64,000 nt of DNA from positions 186,001-250,000 of the forward strand of contig NZ_LFNF01000005.1 of the NCBI RefSeq assembly GCF_001045445.1. The letters are read 5' to 3'. The translations under genes were made by a program, and so were the position numbers. This document shows positions 52,336 through 62,986 of this stretch, in pieces. The stretch comes from Chryseobacterium sp. BLS98. Its GTDB lineage: Bacteria; Bacteroidota; Bacteroidia; Flavobacteriales; Weeksellaceae. Each line of letters opens with the position of its first letter. Within the stretch, counting starts at the first letter, position 1. The notes beneath the pieces were generated by a model. That model was not told the origin of the DNA. It ran no database searches and was given only the letters and a program-made list of their open reading frames with translations.

Positions 52336-53232
52336 ATGAAGTTCAAAGGTTATGGGTTAGGAATTCTGTCATCCGTTTCATTCGGGCTGATTCCTATTTT
52401 TATCCTTCCACTCAAGCAAGCCAATTTTTCTATGGACATTACTTTGTTCTATAGATTTTTATTTTCAGCCATGATGGTTGGCGGGTACCTGTTATATTCC
52501 AGAGAGAGTTTCAGGATCAATAAGAAAGAAGCTCTGATCCTTGCTGTTTTGGGAGTCTGCTATGCTCTTTCCTCAGAGTTTTTATTTATCGGTTATGATT
52601 TCCTGACACCGGGAATTGCTTCTACCGTTCTATTTATTTACCCGGTTATTGTTGCTTTGATTATGTTTTTCTTTTATAAGGAAAAGCTTACCAGACTGTC
52701 TGTAGGGTCTTTGCTTTTAGCTTTTGCAGGTGTTATTGTTTTATGCTTAAAAGAAAAAGGCCTGGAGATTAATTTTGCAGGGTTGGGGGTAGTAATGCTG
52801 AGCTCTCTGTTTTATGCACTTTATATGGTGATCGTTAATAAATCGGATATGAAGGTATCCGGGTTTAAGCTTTCTTTTTATTCTATGCTTTTCACTTCAG
52901 GATTTTTCATGATAAAAGGTTTCACAGAAGGAGAATCTTTTGCCATTCCTTCCCTGTCTATCTTTTTTAATTTTATTGTTTTTGCTTTTCTGACGACTGT
53001 AATTTCCAGCCTGTGCCTGGTTTATGCCATAAAATATATCGGTTCCACTCCCACTGCTATCTTAGGAGCTCTGGAACCGGTGGTTGCTGTAATGGTAAGT
53101 GTTTTAATGTTTCATGAAAGATTTACTGTAAACCTACTTATCGGTATTACCCTGATTCTTATGGGTGTTATTCTGAATGTGATTGCAGACCATAGAAAAT
53201 CAAAGCGTAGCGAGATTTTAGAAAATGTATAA
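52336..53232 (+). CDS. EamA/DMT family transporter
   Basis: 298 residues with ten predicted spans arranged as two EamA repeats (residues 1-140 and 150-290). Characteristic are LGILSSVSFGLIPIFILPL, FLTPGIASTVLFIYPVIVAL and YIGSTPTAILGALEPVVAV. Drug/metabolite exporters of this family move amino acids, nucleotides or cofactors. It follows the probable sulfonolipid pair but after a strong terminator, so co-regulation is unlikely. Confidence 0.9.
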   Translation: MKFKGYGLGILSSVSFGLIPIFILPLKQANFSMDITLFYRFLFSAMMVGGYLLYSRESFRINKKEALILAVLGVCYALSSEFLFIGYDFLTPGIASTVLFIYPVIVALIMFFFYKEKLTRLSVGSLLLAFAGVIVLCLKEKGLEINFAGLGVVMLSSLFYALYMVIVNKSDMKVSGFKLSFYSMLFTSGFFMIKGFTEGESFAIPSLSIFFNFIVFAFLTTVISSLCLVYAIKYIGSTPTAILGALEPVVAVMVSVLMFHERFTVNLLIGITLILMGVILNVIADHRKSKRSEILENV

Positions 53233-53253
53233 ACATTAATTTTGTTAGCTCCG

Positions 53254-53286
53254 TTGCAGCATACAATACAATTTAACTATCTTTGC
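53254..53286 (+). promoter_or_regulatory. Promoter of the B12/radical SAM gene
   Basis: TTG at 53254-53256 and TATCTTTG at 53279-53286 with a 22-bp spacer; leader of about 70 nt to the TTG start at 53361. Confidence 0.6.
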
Positions 53287-53360
53287 AAATAGAATCTGGT
53301 CAAGCTGAAAAGCATTAAAACAATGTAAATCAATATTTTATATCCGGATTAATAACTAAT

Positions 53361-55565
53361 TTGAAAAATTTTCTGTTGAAAGATCTCCTTCTTATTACTC
53401 CGCCTTTTACCCAGCTCAATACTCCTTATCCGGCAACAGCTTATATAAAAGGTTTTCTGAATACCAAAAATATTTCCAGCTATCAGATTGATCTGGGGCT
53501 TGATGTTATTTTGGAATTGTTTTCAAAAAGTGGATTGGAGAGAATTTTCAGCACAGAAATTAATCTTCAGGAAATATCGGAGAACTCACAGCGAATTTAT
53601 GCGCTCCGGGAAGAATATTCAAAGACGATAGATCAGGTTATTCCTTTTCTGCAAGGGAAAAACCCTACGCTGGCAAGACAAATCTGCAGCATGAATTTCC
53701 TGCCTGAAGCCTCCCGTTTCAACCAGCTGGATGATATGGATTTTGCGTTTGGAAACATGGGACTCCAGGACAAAGCCAAACATCTTGCCACTTTATATTT
53801 AGAGGATATTTCAGATTATATTATTGAAAATATTGATCCGGATTTCGGATTCAGCCGATATGCCGAACGCCTGGGGAAAAGTGCCAATTCATTTGATGAA
53901 TTATACTCTAAATTATCAGGTAATCAGACATTTATTGATGATTTTACTTTAAAAATCCTTCAGGAAAACTTAGAGCTCGTTCAGCCTAAATTAGTCTGTT
54001 TTTCCATTCCGTTTCCTGGAAATCTATATGCAGGTTTCAGATGTGCCCAATACATTAAAAAACATTATCCACATATTAAGACGGCAATGGGTGGAGGATT
54101 TCCCAATACCGAACTGCGAGAAGTGAAGGATCAGAGAGTCTTTGAATTTTTTGATTTTATTACTCTTGACGATGGCGAGGTTCCTCTTGAACTTCTTTAC
54201 GAAAACTTAAATATTCCTGCCGAAACTGCGGAATACAAAAGAACAATTTTAGTTGAAGATCAAAAAGTCACTTATAAAAATAATTCCAAACGGCACGACT
54301 ATAAACAGGCTGAAATCGGTACTCCCGATTATACCGACCTTAAGCTGGATCAATATATTTCTGTGATTGAAATAGCCAATCCGATGCACAGCTTATGGAG
54401 TGACGGAAGATGGAATAAGCTGACGATGGCTCATGGGTGCTATTGGGGAAAATGTACTTTTTGTGATATTTCCCTGGATTATATCAGGATCTATGAACCC
54501 ATTTCTGCCAAAATATTGGTAGACAGAATGGAAGAACTTATCAGAACCACTGGTGAGACGGGATTCCATTTTGTGGATGAAGCAGCACCACCCGCTTTAA
54601 TGAGGGAAGTTGCTCTGGAAATTCTGCGTAGAAACCTGGTTGTTACCTGGTGGACGAATATACGTTTTGAAAAAAGTTTCACCCGGGATTTATGTTATCT
54701 CCTAAAGCTTTCAGGCTGCGTTGCAGTTTCCGGAGGCCTTGAAGTGGCCAGTGACCGTTTATTGAAATTAATAGAAAAAGGAGTTTCCGTAGAACAGGTT
54801 GCACAAGTGACAAGAAATTTTACAGAAGCAGGGATTATGGTTCATGCTTACCTGATGTATGGATATCCTACTCAAACTGTACAGGAGACGGTGGACTCTT
54901 TGGAAATGGTAAGACAAATGTTCGAAATGGGAATTCTGCAAAGTGGATTCTGGCATCAGTTTGCCATGACCGCTCACTCACCCATCGGAATCAATCCTGA
55001 AGAATTCGGAGTGACTCCCGTGAAGGAAGAAATTCTGTTTGCCAACAATGATATTGATTTTAAAGACAAAACAGGAATCGATCACAATAAATTCAGCTTT
55101 GGCCTGAAAAAGTCTCTTTTCAATTATATGCACGGAATCAATTTTGAAATCCCGCTTCAGGAATGGTTCGATTTTAAAATTCCGAGAACAACCATTCATC
55201 CTGACCATATTCATGACTGTCTTCTGGATGAAAATCAATTTGGGTTTAAAGGCAACTCAAAAGTTGTTTTTTTAACGAAAAACGTAATCGCTGAGAATCG
55301 TGTAAAAAATAAAAAGAAACACTCCGGTACATATACGCTTCTTACATTCCATTTAAAAACAAACATTATAAAGATAGATCTGGAGCAGGATAAAGCAGAG
55401 TGGCTTCTGAATGTACTGAAAGAAAATTCTATAGAAAATCCGAAAAAGATTACAGCTCAGCAACTTAAGAATAAGTTTGAAGAAAATTTTGATGATTTCG
55501 AATTATTCTGGTTCTCAAAGCCTATTCATCAGCTTAAAGAAAATGGTGTGATTTTAAGTTTATAA
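53361..55565 (+). CDS. B12-binding-type radical SAM protein
   Basis: 734 residues. TTG start (MKNFLLKDLLLITPPFTQLN). The N-terminal ITPPFTQLNTPYPATAYIKGFL and LVCFSIPFPGNLYAGFRCA part (up to about 290) resembles the cobalamin-binding Rossmann domain of this class. The radical SAM core begins at HGCYWGKCTFC with Cys360, Cys365 and Cys368, a Cx4Cx2C spacing instead of the usual Cx3Cx2C. A C-terminal extension of about 150 residues (FPS-type HPDHIHDCLL, then unassigned) is unknown. It stands alone; substrate unknown. Confidence 0.85.
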   Translation: MKNFLLKDLLLITPPFTQLNTPYPATAYIKGFLNTKNISSYQIDLGLDVILELFSKSGLERIFSTEINLQEISENSQRIYALREEYSKTIDQVIPFLQGKNPTLARQICSMNFLPEASRFNQLDDMDFAFGNMGLQDKAKHLATLYLEDISDYIIENIDPDFGFSRYAERLGKSANSFDELYSKLSGNQTFIDDFTLKILQENLELVQPKLVCFSIPFPGNLYAGFRCAQYIKKHYPHIKTAMGGGFPNTELREVKDQRVFEFFDFITLDDGEVPLELLYENLNIPAETAEYKRTILVEDQKVTYKNNSKRHDYKQAEIGTPDYTDLKLDQYISVIEIANPMHSLWSDGRWNKLTMAHGCYWGKCTFCDISLDYIRIYEPISAKILVDRMEELIRTTGETGFHFVDEAAPPALMREVALEILRRNLVVTWWTNIRFEKSFTRDLCYLLKLSGCVAVSGGLEVASDRLLKLIEKGVSVEQVAQVTRNFTEAGIMVHAYLMYGYPTQTVQETVDSLEMVRQMFEMGILQSGFWHQFAMTAHSPIGINPEEFGVTPVKEEILFANNDIDFKDKTGIDHNKFSFGLKKSLFNYMHGINFEIPLQEWFDFKIPRTTIHPDHIHDCLLDENQFGFKGNSKVVFLTKNVIAENRVKNKKKHSGTYTLLTFHLKTNIIKIDLEQDKAEWLLNVLKENSIENPKKITAQQLKNKFEENFDDFELFWFSKPIHQLKENGVILSL

Positions 55566-55874
55566 AAATTTTTGTTTTTTCTCAGGGATTTTTAAAATTG
55601 AGGAATTTTCTATTAGTTTTATTTTTCTGAATGAATAAAATCCGTTTTGACAGGATCATAATATTCACAAAAAACATAAAACAAAATTTCTCGCCATCAT
55701 CTAATAAAGCGGCAAAGTATTTCCATCCTCTGGAGGGGCTACCCAAGCATAACATATAAAATAAATCCCAACAAATGATCAAAAAGATTTCTATAGGCCA
55801 GGCGAAATTTGATCTAATAAAAAAACGGGCTAAAGCCCGTTCCTATTGATATAAAATTTTTTAATCGGATCTCA
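55566..55874. other. Intergenic region with dispersed-repeat-like sequence and a hairpin
   Basis: Roughly 310 bp. ACGGGCT-AA-AGCCCGT (55825-55841) is a compact hairpin near the stop of the minus-strand gene at 55875 and probably its terminator. The segment CCATCCTCTGGAGGGGCTA (around 55723-55741) resembles a repeat recurring in intergenic spaces of this genus (recollection, not verified). A 66-codon minus frame here has no gene-like features. Confidence 0.5.
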
Positions 55875-56693
55875 TTAATTGGAAGTTTCTTTTGAAACAG
55901 GACCTACGGTTACCTTATCCTGTATTTTAATAAAATTCGGATCCATAATGGCCAACCGCTCGGCAATAGCCTTATAGGTCGGGAATTTTAAAACAGATGC
56001 CCTGCCGGACATTTCCCTGTAAATGGTGAAAGTTTTTCCACCGGCAGTTTTTAATTGTTTTGTGGTGGTAATATATCTTCCAATGTACTTACTTTTAGCA
56101 TCGTAGATTTCAATATCTACAAACGTTTTGTCTGTAATGGTATCTTCAGAACCAAAACTTACCGGAAGATTGGTGAAATATCCTACAGGAACCCCGTTAC
56201 TGATGATCTCTCCCACTTTATTGACCTCAATATTCATTTTATCAATTTTGCTTCGGGTGGTATAGGCATCTTTGGTTTTGGTATCGAGCTTCCTTTTGGG
56301 TACATTTTTGAAAATCTCATCCAGGTTTTTGATATTGATTCCTTTGTTGTCAATGATTTTCAACCCTTTTATTGAGGTATATACCGCTGATTTTTCTTCA
56401 CCGGAAAATGCTGACGGAGAAATATAATCCAGCTCTATGGTTTTGTCACGGTTATAAACCCTGTTTAGTTTAATATAACTATCTCTTACAGAGTCTACTA
56501 TGCTTTTATCGATAAATTCTATGGTATACATGGGGGTATCATTCAGATCCATGAATGTATAGATATTGGATTTGTTGGCGATCTTGGCGACATGAACACC
56601 GTCAAGACTTATGATACCTCTTTTGGTTTTGAAATTTTGGGCACTGCACAGGACTCCCAGAACGGTAAAGAATATGATTATGCTTTTCTTCAT
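55875..56693 (-). CDS. Unknown secreted protein
   Basis: 272 residues with signal peptide (MKKSIIIFFTVLGVLCSA). The mature part is beta-rich with YTFMDLNDTPMYTIEF, GYFTNLPVSFG and RYITTTKQLKTAGGKTFTIY. No domain recognised and no lipobox of classical form (a Cys at 16 precedes SAQ but the context is a type I site). It is followed by a hairpin and is not clearly in an operon with atpC. Confidence 0.75.
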   Translation of the reverse strand: MKKSIIIFFTVLGVLCSAQNFKTKRGIISLDGVHVAKIANKSNIYTFMDLNDTPMYTIEFIDKSIVDSVRDSYIKLNRVYNRDKTIELDYISPSAFSGEEKSAVYTSIKGLKIIDNKGINIKNLDEIFKNVPKRKLDTKTKDAYTTRSKIDKMNIEVNKVGEIISNGVPVGYFTNLPVSFGSEDTITDKTFVDIEIYDAKSKYIGRYITTTKQLKTAGGKTFTIYREMSGRASVLKFPTYKAIAERLAIMDPNFIKIQDKVTVGPVSKETSN

Positions 56694-56721
56694 ACAATCA
56701 GACTTTTACACAACATAAAAA

Positions 56722-56745
56722 AAAGTGTAACCAAAGTTACACTTT
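56722..56745 (-). terminator. atpDC terminator
   Basis: AAAGTGTAAC (56722-56731) and GTTACACTTT (56736-56745) with a 4-nt loop, about 30 bp after the atpC stop and also close to the start of the next minus gene. Confidence 0.8.
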
Positions 56746-56774
56746 CTTGAAAATATATTTAGCTTTTCATTTAA

Positions 56775-57056
56775 TTATTCACAAAGGATGATTCCTTTAT
56801 CATGATTAAATTCTACAACACCGCTTTTGATAGGATAAGAAAAAACAGAGTCTTTCTCATTTTCTTTGGTAAAGTTTTTAGCATAAGACTCTTCTACTGA
56901 AGAAGTAAAAAGCTTCACCTTACCTCCGATTAAAGAAGAAACAATAGCTGCGTGGTTTTTCATGATGTGGAATTCACCATTTTTTCCCGGCAACAATACA
57001 GAGTCTACTTCTCCTTCAAAAACTACGTATTCTGGTGTTAAAATTTTTATATTCAT
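56775..57056 (-). CDS. atpC: ATP synthase F1 epsilon subunit
   Basis: 93 residues. MNIKILTPEYVVFEGEVDSV, LLPGKNGEFHIMKNHAAIVS and KGIILCE identify epsilon. It consists of the N-terminal beta sandwich only and lacks the C-terminal helical domain of longer epsilons, as is common in Bacteroidota, which may remove the inhibitory arm. It is 83 bp after atpD. Confidence 0.95.
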   Translation of the reverse strand: MNIKILTPEYVVFEGEVDSVLLPGKNGEFHIMKNHAAIVSSLIGGKVKLFTSSVEESYAKNFTKENEKDSVFSYPIKSGVVEFNHDKGIILCE

Positions 57057-57139
57057 TTTTTTATGAATTATAGATTATAGATTTTAAATTTTAAATGATT
57101 TTTCAATCTAAAATCTAAAATTTAACATTTAAAATTTTC

Positions 57140-58698
<1,559 letters not shown>

Positions 58699-58801
58699 TT
58701 GGTAAAAAAAAGATTTTTATCATACTTTTTTACAATATCCCCGTCTATCAATTTAGCAATATAACGATGATAGGTTCTGGAAAGATTGGTCAACTCTTAA
58801 A

Positions 58802-58832
58802 TTGGTACATTGGTACATTATCTTTATATTTG
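58802..58832 (+). promoter_or_regulatory. ribF promoter
   Basis: TTG at 58802-58804 and TATATTTG at 58825-58832 with a 20-bp spacer. It would place the transcript start a few bases after 58832, which excludes the longer upstream frame and supports the TTG start at 58851. Confidence 0.65.
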
Positions 58833-58850
58833 CAGTCAAATTTTTCCGTT

Positions 58851-59771
58851 TTGAAAATTTTCAAGAATTTTAAAGATTATTCCTCTCAAAAGCCTTTAGC
58901 ATTATCTCTAGGAATGTTTGACGGAGTACATCTGGGACATAAAAGTATTATTGATGAACTGATCAATGTGGGCACCAAGAATAATCTGGAAACAGCTATC
59001 CTTACTTTTTGGCCACATCCCCGTTTTGTTTTTAACCCGAATGAAGATCTCAAGCTTCTCAATACGCTGGAAGAGAAAAAACAGCTGATTGAAAAATACG
59101 GCATCAATCATTTATTCCTGAAAGAATTTGATGAAGAGTTCAGAAACCTTACCGGAGAAGAATTTGTACGCCAGATCCTGATTGATAAACTGAATGTAAA
59201 ATACCTTATTATTGGTTACGACCATTCTTTCGGAAAAAATAAGAGTGGAAATTTCGAGCTTCTTCAGAAACTTTCAAAAGAACTGGATTTTGTTGTGGAG
59301 CAAATGGAAGCCATCAATATCCACGAAAACAATATCAGTTCCACCAAAGTTCGCAATGCTCTTTTAACAGGAAACATTAAGGAAGCCAATGAAATGCTGG
59401 GTTACTCCTACTCTGTTTCCGGAAACGTTGTTCACGGGAAAAAGATTGGAAGAACCATCGGTTATCCTACTGCCAATATTGAAACTGAATTGATCAAACT
59501 TCTTCCCAAAAAAGGAGCTTATATTGTAGAAGCTGAAGTAAAAGGACAGTCATATAAAGGAATGCTCAGCATCGGCACCAATCCTACTGTAAATGGAGAG
59601 AAGCTAACCGTTGAAGTCTATATCCTTGATTTTGAAGGCGATATTTATGATGAAAAGATCACGGTAAGATTCAGAGATTTTCTTCATGACGAAATTAAGT
59701 TTGAAGGTCTTGAAAAACTTATTGAAAGACTGGATGAAGATAAAAGACTGACCCAGGAGTTTCAATTTTAA
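58851..59771 (+). CDS. ribF: Bifunctional riboflavin kinase/FAD synthetase
   Basis: 306 residues from TTG at 58851 (MKIFKNFKDYSS), chosen because the promoter lies just upstream and the family starts here. The N-terminal FAD synthetase domain has ALSLGMFDGVHLGHKSIID, FWPHPRF and ISSTKVRNALLTGNI. The C-terminal riboflavin kinase has GKKIGRTIGYPTANI and KGMLSIGTNPTVNG. It converts riboflavin to FMN and FAD. Confidence 0.96.
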   Translation: MKIFKNFKDYSSQKPLALSLGMFDGVHLGHKSIIDELINVGTKNNLETAILTFWPHPRFVFNPNEDLKLLNTLEEKKQLIEKYGINHLFLKEFDEEFRNLTGEEFVRQILIDKLNVKYLIIGYDHSFGKNKSGNFELLQKLSKELDFVVEQMEAINIHENNISSTKVRNALLTGNIKEANEMLGYSYSVSGNVVHGKKIGRTIGYPTANIETELIKLLPKKGAYIVEAEVKGQSYKGMLSIGTNPTVNGEKLTVEVYILDFEGDIYDEKITVRFRDFLHDEIKFEGLEKLIERLDEDKRLTQEFQF

Positions 59772-60121
59772 CTATTTACAATTTCCTCTTTCGCTTTTTT
59801 GGTCAGTGAATTAAATACCAATTCATAAGAATGGTCTATCAGTTTAAAGATCAAATCTCTTTTCAATCCGTCTGCAAGTACAGAATTCCAATGGGTTTTG
59901 TTCATATGGAATGCCCCGGTAATCTGCGGATGCTGTTCGCGGAGTTCTGCACTCCACTCAGGGTCGGTTTTTACATTGATACTTAACGGCTGCTTTTCTA
60001 AGGACATGAGCAGGAACATTTTTGTCCCGACTTTCATCACAAGCGTTTCATTATCAAAAGGAAAGGTTTCCGTAACTCCTTTTTTTGTCAGGCAATAATC
60101 TAAAACTTCGTTGGCATCCAT
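59768..60121 (-). CDS. MmcQ/YjbR family protein
   Basis: 117 residues. DYCLTKKGVTETFPFDNETLVMKV, KMFLLMSLEKQPLSINVK and GAFHMNKTHWNSVLAD are typical of MmcQ/YjbR-like proteins with a CyaY-like DNA-binding fold. Its stop overlaps the ribF stop codon region by a few bases (convergent). Role unknown. Confidence 0.93.
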   Translation of the reverse strand: MDANEVLDYCLTKKGVTETFPFDNETLVMKVGTKMFLLMSLEKQPLSINVKTDPEWSAELREQHPQITGAFHMNKTHWNSVLADGLKRDLIFKLIDHSYELVFNSLTKKAKEEIVNS

Positions 60122-60216
60122 GAATTTATGATTGATAGTGATTAATGATCATTGATATTAATTTCAAATTTAGTAAATTTAAGAAAGAAATAATATCATC
60201 ACCCATCACAATTATT

Positions 60217-60873
60217 ATGAAAGCTTTGGTCATCGGTGCAACAGGCGCTACAGGAAAAGATCTGGTTAAGCAGCTGCTTAACGATAAGGAGTTTGAAGAA
60301 GTTGATATCTTCGTAAGAAAACCTGTGGATATCCAGGATGATAAGCTGAAGGTTCATGTGGTTGATTTTGAAAAGCCTGAAGAATGGAAAGATAAAGTAA
60401 AGGGTGACATTGCATTCTCATGTCTTGGAACTACGCTGAAAGACGCCGGAAGCAAAGAAGCCCAAAGAAAGGTAGATTTCGATTACCAATATGAGTTTGC
60501 CAAAGCAGCCAAGGAAAATGACGTGGAAGATTATGTTCTTGTATCTGCTTACGGAGCCAATCCGAAGTCTAAAATTTTCTATTCGAAAATGAAAGGTGAG
60601 CTGGAAGAAGCCGTCAAGCAGCTCCATTTCAATAAAATCACCATTTTTAAACCCGGAATGCTTGAAAGAAAGGATTCTGAAAGAACCGGGGAAGTTCTGG
60701 GCAGCAGGGTTATAAAATTTGCCAACAAACTGGGACTTTTGGAAAGTCAGAAACCTTTACCTACAGATATTTTGGCTAAAGCCATGATCAATTCGTCCAA
60801 AATAAAAAGTAATGGCTACTCCAGTATTAAACTGGGGAATATTTTCTGCTTTGCGGAAAAGACTGATCATTAA
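60217..60873 (+). CDS. NAD(P)-binding Rossmann protein (TIP30/HTATIP2-like)
   Basis: 218 residues from ATG at 60217 (MKALVIGATGATGKDLVKQL); an upstream extension is non-conserved and overlaps the intergenic. GATGATGKD is the nucleotide loop, FSCLGTTLKDAGSKEA and DYVLVSAYGANPKSKIFYSKMKG are typical of atypical SDR proteins like TIP30, with the YSKMKG residues corresponding to YxxxK. C-terminal FKPGMLERKDSERTGE. Substrate unknown. Confidence 0.9.
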   Translation: MKALVIGATGATGKDLVKQLLNDKEFEEVDIFVRKPVDIQDDKLKVHVVDFEKPEEWKDKVKGDIAFSCLGTTLKDAGSKEAQRKVDFDYQYEFAKAAKENDVEDYVLVSAYGANPKSKIFYSKMKGELEEAVKQLHFNKITIFKPGMLERKDSERTGEVLGSRVIKFANKLGLLESQKPLPTDILAKAMINSSKIKSNGYSSIKLGNIFCFAEKTDH

Positions 60874-60890
60874 AATCTGGGAAAGTACTT

Positions 60891-61406
60891 CTATTTTGTA
60901 GTTTTAGCCCCTATACTGTTTCCTAATTTTTCATATTCAATGTCATTAGGTTCCCAAAGCTCTATTTTATTGCCTTCCATATCCATGATGTGTACAAATT
61001 TCCCGTATTCGTAAGTTTCAATTTTATCAACAATGGTAACGTTTTCTTTTTTCAGCTGTTCAACGAGCTTTTCAAGATTCTGTACGCGGTAGTTGATCAT
61101 GAAATCTTTTTCGGAAGGCTGAAAGTATTTCGTTTTTTCGCTGAAAGGACTCCACTGGCTAAATCCTTTTTTAGAATTGTCCGAGCCCTGATACCATTCA
61201 AACACCGCTCCATATTCATTGGTATTAAGTCCAAGATGATCTTTATACCAATCTCTCATCTTTTTAGGATCTTTACATTTAAAGAAAATTCCACCGATTC
61301 CCGTAACTCTTTTTAAATCGTCTGAATTCTTTTCTGTTGCTGATTTAAAGGCAAAACCCAACATAAAAGAAGCAAGGATGCAAAGGGTAAAAATTAATTT
61401 TTTCAT
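60891..61406 (-). CDS. VOC/glyoxalase-like protein, exported
   Basis: 171 residues with a hydrophobic N-terminus (ILASFMLGFAFKSA) suggesting export or membrane anchoring, unusual for VOC proteins. Glyoxalase-fold repeats: GIGGIFFKCKDPKKMRDWYKD, HLGLNTNEYGAVFEW and MDMEGNKIELWEPND. The position of one possible metal ligand (final Glu in IELWEP) is conserved. Function unknown. Confidence 0.85.
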   Translation of the reverse strand: MKKLIFTLCILASFMLGFAFKSATEKNSDDLKRVTGIGGIFFKCKDPKKMRDWYKDHLGLNTNEYGAVFEWYQGSDNSKKGFSQWSPFSEKTKYFQPSEKDFMINYRVQNLEKLVEQLKKENVTIVDKIETYEYGKFVHIMDMEGNKIELWEPNDIEYEKLGNSIGAKTTK

Positions 61407-61475
61407 GAGTAAAATGTTATTTTTTTATAAAAATATATTTTTTTGGAATACTTTGAGCATATTATTGGTTGTTTA

Positions 61476-61558
61476 TAACGCTTCGACTCCACTCAGCGTG
61501 ACAGTTTGAACAATACAAATAGTATTAGACTGTCACGCTGAGTGGAGTCGAAGCGTTA
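61476..61558. repeat. Perfect 30-bp inverted repeat (dispersed family)
   Basis: Exact 30-bp arms at 61476-61505 and 61529-61558, beginning TAACGCTTCGACTCCACTCAG, with a 23-nt loop. A near-identical element lies at 63763-63844. It lies between the VOC and glutathione peroxidase genes, both on the minus strand, and could act as a terminator. Confidence 0.9.
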
Positions 61559-61572
61559 TTTTATGCTTTATC

Positions 61573-62148
61573 TTACTTCAAATACTTTGTAATAGCCTCA
61601 TCCGTAGGTTTTGTAGTACTTACAAAAGTATCAATCAGTTTTCCGTTTTCATCCAGCAGGAATTTGGTGAAATTCCAAAGAATCGTTGTATTCTTTACTC
61701 CGTTGAGTTCTTTTTCTGTTAAATATTTAAAAATAGGAGCTGTATCATCCCCTTTTACAGAAACTTTAGCTGCTAAAGGAAATGTAACTCCATAATTTTT
61801 CTGACAGAATGCTCCAATTTCAGTATTGGTTCCCGGTTCCTGACCTCCAAAATTATTGGCAGGAAAACCTACAATGACAAGTTTATCTTTGTATTCTTCA
61901 TACACCTTTTCCAGATCTGCATACTGTGGCGTAAATCCGCACTCTGATGCCGTGTTTACAATAAGGATTTTTTTTCCTTTAAAGTCTGCAAAGTTAATCT
62001 CCTTACCGTCAAGGCTTTCCACTTTGAAATCATATATTGTTTTACCCATAAGTTCTTTGGTTTTAGTTTGAGAAATTTCACTTTTCTGATTGGTACAGTT
62101 CTGTAAAAATGCCACAAAAGAAAGCAGCAATAAGAAAATCTTTTTCAT
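61573..62148 (-). CDS. Lipoprotein glutathione-peroxidase-like thiol peroxidase
   Basis: 191 residues. Lipobox LQNC (Cys18) predicts a periplasmic lipoprotein rather than the usual cytoplasmic enzyme. The catalytic Cys70 lies in ASECGFTPQ, Gln103 in NNFGGQEPG and Trp158 in ILWNFTKFLL, the conserved tetrad residues of Cys-type GPx. It probably reduces hydroperoxides with a thioredoxin-like donor. Confidence 0.93.
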   Translation of the reverse strand: MKKIFLLLLSFVAFLQNCTNQKSEISQTKTKELMGKTIYDFKVESLDGKEINFADFKGKKILIVNTASECGFTPQYADLEKVYEEYKDKLVIVGFPANNFGGQEPGTNTEIGAFCQKNYGVTFPLAAKVSVKGDDTAPIFKYLTEKELNGVKNTTILWNFTKFLLDENGKLIDTFVSTTKPTDEAITKYLK

Positions 62149-62217
62149 TTCTATAAATTTTAGCGGGCAGTTTTGCCACAGTTATTTTTCAAAAAATGCA
62201 ATACATTATGAATGCTC

Positions 62218-62880
62218 CTAGAATTTAAATGTATTGGCAGGAAAAACTTTATTTACATCTACTCTGTTCAGGATCATCACGAAGTCTCCGTCCTTTTTAG
62301 TACTTGAAGATTCAATCTTAAAAGGCATTGAAAGATTCCCTACTTTCTTATAATCGGCATATGTCAGTGTTTCGTCCTTTTTAACTTCTTTTAAAAGCAT
62401 ATAGGTTTTAACATCAAAATAATAAATATTTTTATTTACATTTTTAGTTAACTCCACTTTGTGGCAATATATGTCTCCTACTTTTTCCTTTCCCAGATAT
62501 TTGGCATCAAAACCTTTGTTTTCCCAGTCGATAAAGTCATTATCAAAGCTTTCAGGAACATATTCAGGATATACCTGAAGCTTGTTGGCTGCATAGTTCA
62601 TTGCGTAACCTTTAACCCCGTCATAGCCTTCTATTGCTGTTTCTTTACCGTTAATGCTGATCACTGTTTTAGTAAGATTGGGACGCTGCTGAAAAATTTT
62701 TATAGGATATTCATCTTTAACTCCCAGGATCACTTTTCCCTGCAGCAGTACTGAATTTAAGAGCTTCCAATTCATTAATCCTCCGGACAGTTCTATGTTT
62801 TTTTCTATAATCTCTTTTGCTGTTTGGGCGAAAGACAATTGTGAAAGTATCAGCACAAATACTAAAAATAATTTCTTCAT
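62218..62880 (-). CDS. Exported LolA-like protein of unknown function
   Basis: 220 residues with signal peptide (MKKLFLVFVLILSQLSFA). Beta-rich mature region with NSVLLQGKVILGVKDEYPI, NIYYFDVKTYMLLKEV and YKKVGNLSMPFKIESSSTK, resembling the half-barrel of outer membrane lipoprotein carrier (LolA/LolB-like) and related DUF families. It probably binds a lipidic ligand in the periplasm. It is the gene upstream of GPx, 70 bp away. Confidence 0.75.
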   Translation of the reverse strand: MKKLFLVFVLILSQLSFAQTAKEIIEKNIELSGGLMNWKLLNSVLLQGKVILGVKDEYPIKIFQQRPNLTKTVISINGKETAIEGYDGVKGYAMNYAANKLQVYPEYVPESFDNDFIDWENKGFDAKYLGKEKVGDIYCHKVELTKNVNKNIYYFDVKTYMLLKEVKKDETLTYADYKKVGNLSMPFKIESSSTKKDGDFVMILNRVDVNKVFPANTFKF

Positions 62881-62986
62881 TAATCTTATTTATATTTCAA
62901 ATATAAGGGGAATTGGGCGAAAAAACAAAGAAGTGAAAGACAATTGGGAAAATGCTAAGAGTATATTATTTCTTCCTTTTTCTTCC

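Noticed and set aside
53361-55565. B12/radical SAM protein as a maturase of the two leader peptides
   Set aside because: It is more than 50 kb away with its own promoter and has no RiPP-recognition part visible at its ends, so there is no support for a link.
55582-55782. 66-codon minus frame in the gap before the unknown secreted protein
   Set aside because: It overlaps repeat-like sequence, has no start context or homology pattern, and is better read as intergenic.
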